Below, one piece after another: positions 34,539 through 42,010 of a stretch of DNA of 64,000 nucleotides. Within the stretch, counting starts at the first letter, position 1, and the number at the start of each line of letters is the position of its first letter. The notes under the pieces were generated by a model. It had not been told where the DNA came from and made no database searches. It was given only the letters and a program-made list of their open reading frames with translations. Where the stretch lies: NCBI GenBank assembly GCA_018716305.1, contig DVKB01000032.1, forward strand, positions 1 through 64,000. The letters run 5' to 3'. The stretch comes from Candidatus Scatomonas merdigallinarum. GTDB lineage: Bacteria; Bacillota; Clostridia; Lachnospirales; Lachnospiraceae. Both the position numbers and the translations under genes were made by a program.

Positions 34539-36114
34539 CCTCGTCCAGCAGCCGGAAACAGCACAGAAGATAAAACCTGAGTTCCGCGTCATCCAGGGGC
34601 AGTTCTGTCAATTCCTCCAGCTTTTCGATCCGGTACTGCAGGGTGCTTCTGTGTACATGCAGAAGGCTGGACACAAGGGTCAGATTTCTCTCATTTTCCA
34701 GGTAGACCCGCAGAGTATGAAAATGATCCGTACCCTTTTTCGCGTCATATTCCTGAAGAAAAAGAAGTTTCTCATGACAGATGGTTTCCACGGAAATATC
34801 CTCCCGTATCCTTGACATCAGGTATCGGTTCACAATATCGGAAAAGGGCGTATAGAGCACGTCCGGCTGGTATTTCCTGGAAAATTTCAGCGCCATTGAA
34901 GCCTGCTGAAACCCCTGGGTCATCCTGAAAAAATCATGGAAGACGGCGCTCTGCCCGCAGTGGTAGGCGCCTTCTTTGGAAAATTCCCGCATTTTTTTCT
35001 GAAACGTTTCCAGCGTCATCTTTTCCGCCGATAAATTCTCCACCAGCCAGATATAATTGTTATCTACGAACACCTTGCACTGTTTATACAGCAGCATCAG
35101 AGAAATAACCAGAATATCTTCGCTGTTGATCTCCCGGTTGTTATTGGGAATCAGGATTTTCACGCAGAGATATGTATCCTCTTCCTGCCAGTTGTAAAGG
35201 CTGATGGCCTTCAGCGCCATCTCCCTGGAGGGCCAGCTGCCCTTCAGACAGTGTTTTAACAGCATTTCAAACGATACATAGGTTTTATCCTTTTCACGGC
35301 GCGAGGTGGCCGTCACTGCCCGGAGAACAAATTCCGCAAAATACTCCAGCATCTGAAAATGGCTGGGATGAAAAATGGAATTGATCTCATTTAGGATAAC
35401 ACGCCCCCTGTATCTGTTATTTCTGTCAAATAGGTTTACATACATAACCCGGTACGGGGTAAGGTAAGGTTTGATCCAGAAATGCGCTCCCCGGGCGGAG
35501 AGCGTCTTAATATAATCTTTATCATATTTCAGCGTATTAATCAGGTCCAGCTTAAAAGAAGAAATTCCTGTCTTCTCATCATAATCCACTTCTGTCATCC
35601 CGGATACGTACTGCGGGCGGCTGAGAAGAATAAATTTTTCATCATGGACCTGCATGGGATTTTTGAAAAAACTCAGGGCGACATTGCTGAGAGCTGACAG
35701 CCCGCCATTGTACAAGGCCTCATACAGTCTCATTTCAAATTCGTGATATCTGTGAAAAATATCGTTTATCTCATTCATTAAAATGGCAGGATCCGCATTC
35801 TGAAAAAAAAGAATCGGATTGGGTATCTCTCTGATCTCCCTCTCTGATTCACCGTAAACCACCAGACAAATATCCTGGCTGGCAACCGGTTTCCCCTTCA
35901 GCACCGCTGCCGGACAGATGTAAAGCACATTTTCCCGGAGGTCTTTCTGCCCGAAATAGACCATGCAGGTTTCAAGCTTCATTTTATCCCTCTGGTGATG
36001 GCAGAAAACAGGCTCAAAGTTTCGATCCACAAACTCATCCACCAACATCTGCATATTCAGTTTTAAAGGATGAATAAAGTCTTTTTTATTCGCTCTGGAT
36101 TCAGAAAGTTTCAC
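34498..36114 (-). CDS. PucR/CdaR-type transcriptional regulator, copy 2
   Basis: This 538-aa regulator has the same plan as copy 1: a long sensory N-terminus and a C-terminal HTH_30 (SLLHVHRSTLQYRIEKLEEL). A GTG start at 36114 follows GGGAG by 8 nt and gives a length close to copy 1; the frame is open further upstream without support. Base composition is lower in GC than its neighbours. It is convergent with, and overlaps, the SLC13 gene. Confidence 0.83.
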   Translation of the reverse strand: MKLSESRANKKDFIHPLKLNMQMLVDEFVDRNFEPVFCHHQRDKMKLETCMVYFGQKDLRENVLYICPAAVLKGKPVASQDICLVVYGESEREIREIPNPILFFQNADPAILMNEINDIFHRYHEFEMRLYEALYNGGLSALSNVALSFFKNPMQVHDEKFILLSRPQYVSGMTEVDYDEKTGISSFKLDLINTLKYDKDYIKTLSARGAHFWIKPYLTPYRVMYVNLFDRNNRYRGRVILNEINSIFHPSHFQMLEYFAEFVLRAVTATSRREKDKTYVSFEMLLKHCLKGSWPSREMALKAISLYNWQEEDTYLCVKILIPNNNREINSEDILVISLMLLYKQCKVFVDNNYIWLVENLSAEKMTLETFQKKMREFSKEGAYHCGQSAVFHDFFRMTQGFQQASMALKFSRKYQPDVLYTPFSDIVNRYLMSRIREDISVETICHEKLLFLQEYDAKKGTDHFHTLRVYLENERNLTLVSSLLHVHRSTLQYRIEKLEELTELPLDDAELRFYLLCCFRLLDEVREAGTAGPSSPR

Positions 36115-36281
36115 AGTTCTCACTCCCTTTGACTCATTCCATCTGGCTGACAGCGTCATTTTTATCTTCCGGCTCGCTGACACACATGTTCCTTCGGCGA
36201 TGCCTCCATTATACCCCACCTTCCCGAAATCTTCCATCTTAATCTTATAATTAAGGTTTTGACTTTTGCGCAGCAACGGAA

Positions 36282-36476
36282 AATAAATGGACGAATGAGA
36301 AAGTCGACCTCGGCGTTTTGGAAACCCTCGTAAAGCGCAGCGAACTGTTCCCCTACAAGAATGTCCACTACTACCTCTTTTCCAAAACAGGTTTTACCAG
36401 GGGCTGCACCGACCGGGCAAAAGAGATGGGGAATGTGACGCTGGTGAAGTATGCGGACATTGTGAGTAATATGTAA
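36282..36476 (+). pseudogene. 3' remnant of an ATPase-DUF234 protein
   Basis: The frame from about 36282 to the TAA at 36476 encodes KWTNEKVDLGVLETLVKRSE and later LFSKTGFTRGCTDRAKEM. This is the C-terminal domain of the archaeal-type AAA ATPase/DUF234 proteins common in gut Firmicutes. The ATPase part and any start codon are missing: upstream sequence is the promoter region of pucR copy 2. It ends in a hairpin terminator. Confidence 0.75.
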
Positions 36477-36483
36477 TTTTATA

Positions 36484-36543
36484 TTTGAAAGAGAAGCCTC
36501 CTTTGACGCCATAATGTGGGTCGAAGGAGACTTTTGTATGAAT
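36484..36543 (+). repeat. 60-bp hairpin repeat, copy 1 (terminator-like)
   Basis: This copy differs from 39200-39259 at about 6 of 60 positions. The core hairpin GCCTCCTTTGAC / GTCGAAGGAGAC is followed by TTTT (36496-36535), so it acts as a plus-strand terminator for the ATPase remnant. Confidence 0.8.
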
Positions 36544-36623
36544 GAGATAAATGACAAAAGGGCATGCGGGCTACTCATATGAATAGAATGTTTAAAAGGA
36601 TTTATAAAAAATATTTTTTACTG

Positions 36624-36830
36624 TCAGGCTTTATCATCCACCAGCCCATACGTCCGGTAATAGGACAGCATCGCCTGAAGCTGCAGCTTACTTGCGAAAA
36701 GCTGGCGGTAGGTGACGGTTTTCTCCTTCCCCTGGGCTTTGAGTTTTGCCATCTTTTCCGTCGTATCCTCATACTGCTTGAGGATAGCGGCAAGCATATC
36801 TTCAAAGGCCTTCAATCTTTTTTCGTCCAT
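36624..36830 (-). CDS. Small hypothetical protein (68 aa)
   Basis: This is an intact small ORF with GGAGG 7 nt before the ATG. The protein is helical and charged (MDEKRLKAFEDMLAAILKQY... then TYRQLFASKLQLQAMLSYY) and looks like one long amphipathic or coiled-coil helix. I do not recognise the family. It sits in the scarred AT-rich segment between gene remnants, so it may be cargo of a lost mobile element. Confidence 0.6.
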   Translation of the reverse strand: MDEKRLKAFEDMLAAILKQYEDTTEKMAKLKAQGKEKTVTYRQLFASKLQLQAMLSYYRTYGLVDDKA

Positions 36831-36961
36831 GGCGCGCCTCCTCGTTTCCTCTCAGGCAGATAAAACATGAATTGAGTCATATTTCGGTAAACTCATACTT
36901 GACGGGTTGAATACCTCTGTTAAAGCGGACACATATCATACCGGCCTGAGAACGATCAACC

Positions 36962-37309
36962 TCACAATTCACAGGGTTTATATTCCAAACAGACTTTTTC
37001 CAACACAGATTCAACTCCAGCCATCGTGGCAGTTTCCAACGCCTTGGCGTGCTGCGGACAGATTTTTACACAACGCATACAGCCGATACACTTTGTTGTA
37101 TCAATTTTTCTGGCATCTGCTGTATCAATGGCCATAGCAGGGCATTGTGCCGCACATTGACCGCACTGAATGCAGGCATCCCCGGTCTGAGGTACTATGC
37201 CGCCGCCGGATTTTTTGTACGGGCGATTGCCTGGGATGTATCCGGCTTTTTCTCCCTTCTGCAGCCGCTCCTGGATCTTTTGACCGAAGCGTTTCAGTAT
37301 TGCATAGTA
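36962..37309 (-). pseudogene. Decapitated EFR1-type flavodoxin/ferredoxin gene (C-terminal part only)
   Basis: This frame encodes a basic linker (AILKRFGQKIQERLQKGEKA) and then two [4Fe-4S] motifs: CIQCGQCAAQCP and CIGCMRCVKICP. This is the C-terminal half of EFR1-family ferredoxins, whose N-terminal flavodoxin domain is missing. The frame runs into the 3' end of the DUF1638 gene in a different phase. There is no start codon or ribosome binding site at the right place. Translation from an internal start cannot be excluded. Confidence 0.72.
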
Positions 37310-38007
37310 TTTATGTCCTGTGTACTCAGACCGAAATCTTGTTCTGTCATCTCCTGTCCAGACTCCAACACAATAAACTGCGCATCCCACTGACCGGAAA
37401 CTAACTTTTCCAGGATACGGTTGCTGCCCTCCACATACCCCAGGGAACAGCGGATCAGGTCTGCGTTTTTTTGCGCTTCGGTTACATATTCTTCTGAATA
37501 GCAGTCATATACGCCAGTATCGATGATGTCCGCATTGGTATAATTCTGGAACCATGATCCAAAAATCGATGTCCCGAATTCCATGCCATAAGTCCGGCAG
37601 ATTTCTTCCTTCATACCTTCTATGCTATATGCTCCTGTATCACAGTCACGGAAATACATATGACCTGCTTCTTTCAGATTTCCATGAGGCGTGTCATCCG
37701 TATGGAGCAGAAGAGTAATGCAATCGTCCACTTTTGGAATGACCACACGTCTGGAAAGGGGAATGTGATTCCAGGAACCTCCGCAATAGCCCATGGCAGC
37801 CAGTACCGTTTCGCAGCTGGGTGGAAGAGCCTCCAAAGTCTCCAGGATACTGCTTCGCATCCGCTTTGGTTCTGCGTGGAGCCGCCGATCCAGGTTCACC
37901 ACAGGAAATCGGGTATGCATTTTTGTCTGTGCTGCTTCCACATGAAGCAGCAGGGAACTGCATGATAAAATTACCGTATGCTCCGGGTGCAGCTGTATGG
38001 TTGTCAT
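37294..38007 (-). CDS. DUF1638 domain protein
   Basis: This 237-aa protein matches DUF1638: a conserved start LHPEHTVILSCSSLLLHVEA, then ETVLAAMGYCGGSWNHIPLS, VVIPKVDDCITLLLHTDDTP and KEAGHMYFRDCD. Genes of this family often accompany corrinoid-dependent methyltransferase genes in anaerobes; function unproven. Its ATG overlaps the stop of the DUF3786 gene by 4 nt. The last dozen residues may be junction-derived, because a ferredoxin remnant begins there. Confidence 0.8.
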   Translation of the reverse strand: MTTIQLHPEHTVILSCSSLLLHVEAAQTKMHTRFPVVNLDRRLHAEPKRMRSSILETLEALPPSCETVLAAMGYCGGSWNHIPLSRRVVIPKVDDCITLLLHTDDTPHGNLKEAGHMYFRDCDTGAYSIEGMKEEICRTYGMEFGTSIFGSWFQNYTNADIIDTGVYDCYSEEYVTEAQKNADLIRCSLGYVEGSNRILEKLVSGQWDAQFIVLESGQEMTEQDFGLSTQDINTMQY

Positions 38008-38639
38008 TCGAATTCCTCCACGGTTTCCTTCAGCCGTTCAATGAGATGCATGGTCGCGAAAGCGATGGTCTCAAAGTGCATAAAGTCCATGGTGTTATAA
38101 TCCCACATAAATTTTAAAACGGCGTCAAACTCCTCATCCGCATCCCAGAACTGCAGCATGACCGGTAAAAAATCAAATACCGGGAGGATACTTGACACAT
38201 CGCCGACAGTCCCGGGAATGCCGCCCAGCTTTTTGCAGGCTTTCAGCAGTGATTCACAGCGTCCTGCAAAAAAACCGCTTTGTCTGGAAAACAGATTCCC
38301 TGGGGCAGAGGCAGATTTCGTGGTTCCCGGCAGATCCCCTGCCGGTACAAAACGGCCGGTCAGACGGCAGCCGGGCTTAGACCAGGCTAAAACATCGAAT
38401 ATCGTCATACTTTCATTGTAGCCTGCGTGGATAAAATTTTTTTCTGCGTCAGAATACCATTCTGTCCGGCCGCATGTCCTGCTAATTCGATAATCTCGCC
38501 CAACAAAGCGGAGATATAAAAAATCTTTGTCATACCGCAGCGAAAATTTACGGATCATTTCCATCTGGTCGTATTTTACAAATTCCAGTTCCATGCGGTC
38601 CCGCATTATGTCATAGTTAGAAGGACGTACTCGTTTCAT
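38004..38639 (-). CDS. DUF3786 domain protein
   Basis: This 211-aa protein has the DUF3786 layout: a start DRMELEFVKYDQMEMIRKF, a central FDVLAWSKPGCRLTGRFVP, and a C-terminal VFDFLPVMLQFWDADEEFDA. Function is unknown; members occur in anaerobes with cobalamin or Fe-S chemistry. It overlaps DUF1638 by 4 nt, and an Rrf2 operator lies 24-44 nt upstream of its start. Confidence 0.82.
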   Translation of the reverse strand: MKRVRPSNYDIMRDRMELEFVKYDQMEMIRKFSLRYDKDFLYLRFVGRDYRISRTCGRTEWYSDAEKNFIHAGYNESMTIFDVLAWSKPGCRLTGRFVPAGDLPGTTKSASAPGNLFSRQSGFFAGRCESLLKACKKLGGIPGTVGDVSSILPVFDFLPVMLQFWDADEEFDAVLKFMWDYNTMDFMHFETIAFATMHLIERLKETVEEFE

Positions 38640-38662
38640 CGTTGGTTTCCTCTTTCTTTATG

Positions 38663-38683
38663 CTGTAATTAAAATAGTTACAG
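38663..38683. promoter_or_regulatory. Rrf2 operator, site 1 (before DUF3786)
   Basis: CTGTAA-N9-TTACAG is a perfect inverted repeat 24 nt upstream of the DUF3786 start. The same pattern recurs at 39135-39155 over the promoter of the Rrf2 gene, so it is the likely binding site of that regulator. Confidence 0.7.
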
Positions 38684-38698
38684 TATAGGTATAAATAA

Positions 38699-39124
38699 TT
38701 ATAGATGCCGTACAATATGATCTGCCACATCTTTCAGCGTGTATGTCTCCAATGTCTGTTCCATAGCAGTCTGGGCATCCCGCAGGGGTGCCTCCATGGC
38801 TTCCCTGATATTCCTCCCAATAGGGCAGTTGGGATTGGGATTCGCATGAAAGTCAAAGAGCGGCGCATCCGATTTTTTCTGTACAGCCAGATAAATCTCC
38901 CGCAATGTAATTTCTGCCGCAGGTTTTGCAAGATGGCAGCCGGGGACACCGTTTTGCGTTTCAATAAGTCCTGCCCGCTTCAGGGAGGACATTAATTGAC
39001 GGATGACCACAGGATTGGTACCAACGCTCAAAGCCATCAAGTCCGATGTAGAAGGCTGGGTTTTGTTTAGTTCAATTAAGGCCAGCATATGTACTGCTAC
39101 TGGAAATCGTGTATTGATCCTCAT
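38699..39124 (-). CDS. Rrf2-family transcriptional regulator
   Basis: This 141-aa winged-helix protein starts RINTRFPVAVHMLALIEL and has the recognition region GTNPVVIRQLMSSLKRAGLI. Only two cysteines are present (in VPGCHL and PNCPIGR), so the three-cysteine [2Fe-2S] site of IscR is absent and sensing must differ. It reads toward DUF3786-DUF1638 and has matching palindromes at its own promoter and before DUF3786. Confidence 0.87.
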   Translation of the reverse strand: MRINTRFPVAVHMLALIELNKTQPSTSDLMALSVGTNPVVIRQLMSSLKRAGLIETQNGVPGCHLAKPAAEITLREIYLAVQKKSDAPLFDFHANPNPNCPIGRNIREAMEAPLRDAQTAMEQTLETYTLKDVADHIVRHL

Positions 39125-39134
39125 ATTCCCTCAC

Positions 39135-39155
39135 CTGTATTTATTATAGTTACAG
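39135..39155. promoter_or_regulatory. Rrf2 operator, site 2 (autoregulatory)
   Basis: CTGTAA-N9-ATACAG on the minus strand overlaps the -10 box of the Rrf2 promoter. It agrees with site 1 at most positions, including the shared CTGTAACTAT half. Binding here would block RNA polymerase. Confidence 0.7.
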
Positions 39156-39171
39156 ATTCCTTTTTTGTCAA
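39143..39171 (-). promoter_or_regulatory. Sigma-A promoter of the Rrf2 gene
   Basis: TTGACA (39166-39171), a 17-nt spacer and TATAAT (39143-39148) are both perfect. The -10 box lies inside operator site 2. Confidence 0.87.
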
Positions 39172-39199
39172 TCTTTATTAGAGTGGGATATATTTCACA

Positions 39200-39259
39200 T
39201 TTGAAAGAGATGCCTCCTTTGACGCTATGATGCGGGTCGAAGGAGGCTTTTATATGAAT
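39200..39259 (+). repeat. 60-bp hairpin repeat, copy 2 (terminator-like)
   Basis: About 90% identical to 36484-36543. The hairpin GCCTCCTTTGAC / GTCGAAGGAGGC is followed by TTTT. No plus-strand gene precedes it here, so it looks like the orphaned 3' end of a lost gene related to the ATPase remnant. Confidence 0.78.
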
Positions 39260-39304
39260 AGGATTAAGCCCGTCCCAGACTTCAAAACTTTGGCGGGCCT
39301 ATTC

Positions 39305-39526
39305 TTAGTTCCACTCGTCCATCAAAAGGAAATCGCGGATATTCCGATGCTTGATACCGCCCCTGCTCATGTCAAATTCGTCCAGCGAAACAACATACTT
39401 CGGGAAGTTGTCGCGGATGGAATCATAAGCCCCAAACTCCCGGGCAATGGTTTCCTCCGACGCAAGGAGATACGCCACCTGAACATACAGCTTCTCTCCG
39501 CGTTTGCCGCATGGCACCACAAATCA
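39305..39526 (-). pseudogene. 3' remnant of an AAA ATPase-DUF4143 protein
   Basis: The frame encodes KRGEKLYVQVAYLLASEE and then REFGAYDSIRDNFPKYVVSL up to GGIKHRNIRDFLL. This is the C-terminal end of ATP-binding proteins with a DUF4143 domain. It breaks off at an in-frame TGA just before the expected upstream part, and the ATPase domain is gone. It is followed by an imperfect hairpin (GCCCG/CGGGC, about 39266-39300). Confidence 0.75.
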
Positions 39527-39591
39527 GGGCGCCATTCACCCGGATTTGCCTGCTTTTGGCAGGGCAAAATCACTCGCTGAAAGGCATAAGC

Positions 39592-39624
39592 AAACCCGCG
39601 TAAACTCTTGATTTACGCGGGTTT
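39592..39624 (-). terminator. Terminator after tRNA-Ser
   Basis: AAACCCGCGTAAA pairs perfectly with TTTACGCGGGTTT around a 7-nt loop, nine nt after the tRNA 3' end. Confidence 0.88.
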
Positions 39625-39632
39625 GCTGTTTA

Positions 39633-39718
39633 CGGAGAGTGTGGGATTCGAACCCACGTGCCCTTGCGGACAACCGCATTTCGAGTGCGGCTCGTTATGA
39701 CCACTTCGATAACTCTCC
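39633..39718 (-). tRNA. tRNA-Ser (anticodon CGA)
   Basis: The 86-nt cloverleaf has the acceptor stem GGAGAGT/ACTCTCC with discriminator G, the anticodon arm CCGCA-CTCGAAA-TGCGG (anticodon CGA, reading UCG), a long variable arm (TTGTCCGCAAGGGCA region) typical of class II tRNAs, and a T arm GTGGGTTCGAATCCCAC. The CCA end is not encoded. A terminator follows. Confidence 0.95.
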
Positions 39719-39771
39719 CTGTTCCGGTTCCCCGGACACGTTCTTTATTATAGCGTTTTCCGGCAGTCCCG

Positions 39772-40254
39772 TCAACATTCTTCTTTTGTCTGCTGTTTTT
39801 TTCTTTCCCGGAGCCGGCGGAAAAAGCTGCTGAGCAGACTGCCGCACTCTTCCTCCAGAACTCCTCTCTCCACTTCCGCCTGGTGGTTGAATTCTTTCAT
39901 CTCCAGCAGGTTCAGCACAGAACCGCCGCAGCCCGCCTTGGGATTCATGCTGCCGATGACTACCCGGTCCATGCGGGCCTGGATGATGGCTCCGGCGCAC
40001 ATCTGGCATGGCTCCAGGGTCACGTACAGAGTACAGCCCTCCAGCCGCCAGTCTCCCAGCTTCCGGCTGGCTTTGCGGATGGCGTTCAGCTCCGCGTGGG
40101 ACAAGGTATTTTTATCTGTATTTCTGCGGTTATATCCCCTGGCAATGATTTTCCCCTCATATACGATGACGCAGCCGATAGGCACCTCCATCAGGGCTTC
40201 CGCCTTTCTGGCCTGGCGTATGGCCTCTCTCATATATTTTTCATCCTCAGTCAT
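39772..40254 (-). CDS. tadA: tRNA-specific adenosine deaminase TadA
   Basis: This enzyme converts A34 of tRNA-Arg(ACG) to inosine. It has 160 aa, with the zinc site H-A-E in LSHAELNAI and PCQMC in VTLEPCQMCAGAII. The N-terminal EDEKYMREAIRQARKA is typical. The extended C-terminus is basic. It lies upstream of tRNA-Ser on the same strand. Confidence 0.93.
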   Translation of the reverse strand: MTEDEKYMREAIRQARKAEALMEVPIGCVIVYEGKIIARGYNRRNTDKNTLSHAELNAIRKASRKLGDWRLEGCTLYVTLEPCQMCAGAIIQARMDRVVIGSMNPKAGCGGSVLNLLEMKEFNHQAEVERGVLEEECGSLLSSFFRRLRERKKQQTKEEC

Positions 40255-40312
40255 AAGATCCTCCCCATGCGCATATGGTATCTATAGAACTTGAAAGGAG
40301 CATGTATCCGGC

Positions 40313-41308
40313 ATGTCTGATTATAAACGGTTTGTAGCTTATCTGTATGAATATCATGGAAATACCAAGGGAGAAAACCGGGGATTTGTCCGGGTGGAGG
40401 CACGCAACGGCAGCTGCCAGATGGGCTTCCAGCTGAAAGTTATCTCTCTGCCAGAGCGAACTCCCTTAAACGTCTGCGGCTTTGTGCGGATCCGGGATGT
40501 TCTCTTCGGCATTCCCATTGGAATTCTCCGCTCCGGAAAAAACGGCATCTCCGGGCGTCTTCTGGCTCCCGCCGTACATATGGGAGATACGGCCTTTTCT
40601 CTGAAGGACCTGTCCGGTCTTCTGATCCGGGGACCGGAGGGAAAAATCTACGCCACCCAGTGGGACGATATTCCCATAGATCCGGGGCGCTTCACTACTG
40701 ATCCCTCAGTACTGCAGGATCCTGCGCCTGCAGAAAGTGCTGATGAAACAGGCAGCGAGATTCCTCCCGCTTTTCCGGCAACGGAAGCCGCAGCTGCAGA
40801 CACCTCTGAAACCGTCCGTATTGCCTCCACAGAAAAGATTCCGGACGAAAAGGAGGCCCTTCAAAGCGATCCTATTCCGGAACCGGAGGGCAAAGAGACG
40901 GAAGCCGGAAAAGACGGGCCCTCTCTTCCTCTGCCCGGAGCGGGATCTCCGGAAGAGCGCTGGGAAATCCTGTTTTCCCGCTTTCCCCATATCCGGCCCT
41001 TTGACGATGATGAGATCAGCGACTGTGTCCGCCTGGATCTGAAGGATCTCCCGGAACTGCGGAAGGCGGGCTGGCTCATCAGCAGCAATCAGTTTCTGCT
41101 TCACGGATTTTACAGCTACCGCCATTTTCTCATGGGCCGCTCTTCCTCCCTGGGAAATGTTATTATTCTGGGAGTGCCCGGGATCTTTGATATCCGGGAG
41201 CAGTTTATGGCGGGCATGTTCGGCTTTTCCGGCTTCAAACCCGCCAGAAATCAAACCGGAGCTTCCGGAAATACCCCCTTCGGCTACTGGTACCGGCAGG
41301 TGCAGTAA
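40313..41308 (+). CDS. DUF6128-type hypothetical protein
   Basis: This 331-aa protein has a conserved N-terminal domain (about 1-125: FVAYLYEYHGNTKGENRGFV, ISLPERTPLNVCGFVRIRDV). A low-complexity Pro/Glu/Ala linker follows (about 130-215), then a C-terminal domain (about 220-331) containing FDDDEISDCVRLDLKDLPEL and GVPGIFDIREQFMAGMFGF. It matches the Lachnospiraceae family I recall as DUF6128. There is no signal peptide or membrane segment, and the function is unknown. It stands alone between tadA and the nrdG-like gene. Confidence 0.75.
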   Translation: MSDYKRFVAYLYEYHGNTKGENRGFVRVEARNGSCQMGFQLKVISLPERTPLNVCGFVRIRDVLFGIPIGILRSGKNGISGRLLAPAVHMGDTAFSLKDLSGLLIRGPEGKIYATQWDDIPIDPGRFTTDPSVLQDPAPAESADETGSEIPPAFPATEAAAADTSETVRIASTEKIPDEKEALQSDPIPEPEGKETEAGKDGPSLPLPGAGSPEERWEILFSRFPHIRPFDDDEISDCVRLDLKDLPELRKAGWLISSNQFLLHGFYSYRHFLMGRSSSLGNVIILGVPGIFDIREQFMAGMFGFSGFKPARNQTGASGNTPFGYWYRQVQ

Positions 41309-41314
41309 AAGGTT

Positions 41315-42010
41315 TTAATCCACGCCCCGAATGCCCACTTCCGGAATATCGTCCAGCAGCATTTCCCGGAACCTTTCTAATTGTTCCCGGGAATATCCGG
41401 TGAATCCCGGGCGGATTACTCCCCGGGAGTCCCGGTAATTCTGCAGGAAATACCGGCGGCTGCCCCGAAGCCACTCCCCGATCTTTTTCAGTTCTTCTTT
41501 TCCGTGAAGTTCCCGGGTGACAGTGGTGCGGAACTCGTAATCTGTTCTGCCTTTCTTCAGCAGCTCCACCGAATCCTGGATCTTCAGCACATCCAGTCCC
41601 GGCAGGCCGGCGGTTTCCCCGTAGCGGCCGGGACTGTTTTTGATGTCCATGGCCACATAGTCCAGCAGATCATTTTCTACAAGTTTTTTCAGAACCTCGG
41701 GCCTGCCGCCGTTGGTATCCAGCTTCACCAGATAGCCGAGAGCGCGGACTTTCCGGATAAATTCTTCCAGATCGGAAGCCAATGTGGGTTCCCCTCCGGT
41801 GATGCAGATCCCTTTTAAAATTCCTTTCCGCTTTTCCAAATGGCGGAAAACCTCTTCCTCCGGGATCACCGGCTCCAGCTCCGGGTGCAGCACCAGATTG
41901 CCGTTCTGGCAGAAGGGGCAGCGGAAATTGCAGCCTCCCAGAAAAACAGCGCAGGCCACCTGTCCCGGATAGTCCAGCAGGGTCAGGGTCTGAAATCCAT
42001 GAATTTTCAT
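41315..42010 (-). CDS. nrdG: Anaerobic ribonucleotide reductase activating protein-like radical SAM enzyme
   Basis: This 231-aa protein carries the radical SAM motif CNFRCPFCQN and the SAM-binding ICITGGEPTLASDLEEFI. It matches the NrdG/PflA-like group annotated as anaerobic NTP-reductase activating proteins. No nrdD gene is adjacent, so the substrate glycyl-radical enzyme is not shown by context. Its ATG overlaps the stop of the HAD phosphatase gene by 4 nt, indicating translational coupling. Confidence 0.82.
   Translation of the reverse strand: MKIHGFQTLTLLDYPGQVACAVFLGGCNFRCPFCQNGNLVLHPELEPVIPEEEVFRHLEKRKGILKGICITGGEPTLASDLEEFIRKVRALGYLVKLDTNGGRPEVLKKLVENDLLDYVAMDIKNSPGRYGETAGLPGLDVLKIQDSVELLKKGRTDYEFRTTVTRELHGKEELKKIGEWLRGSRRYFLQNYRDSRGVIRPGFTGYSREQLERFREMLLDDIPEVGIRGVD

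Noticed and set aside
36907-37393. Plus-strand ORFs opposite the ferredoxin remnant
   Set aside because: They are shadows of the cysteine-rich frame on the minus strand and show no domain.
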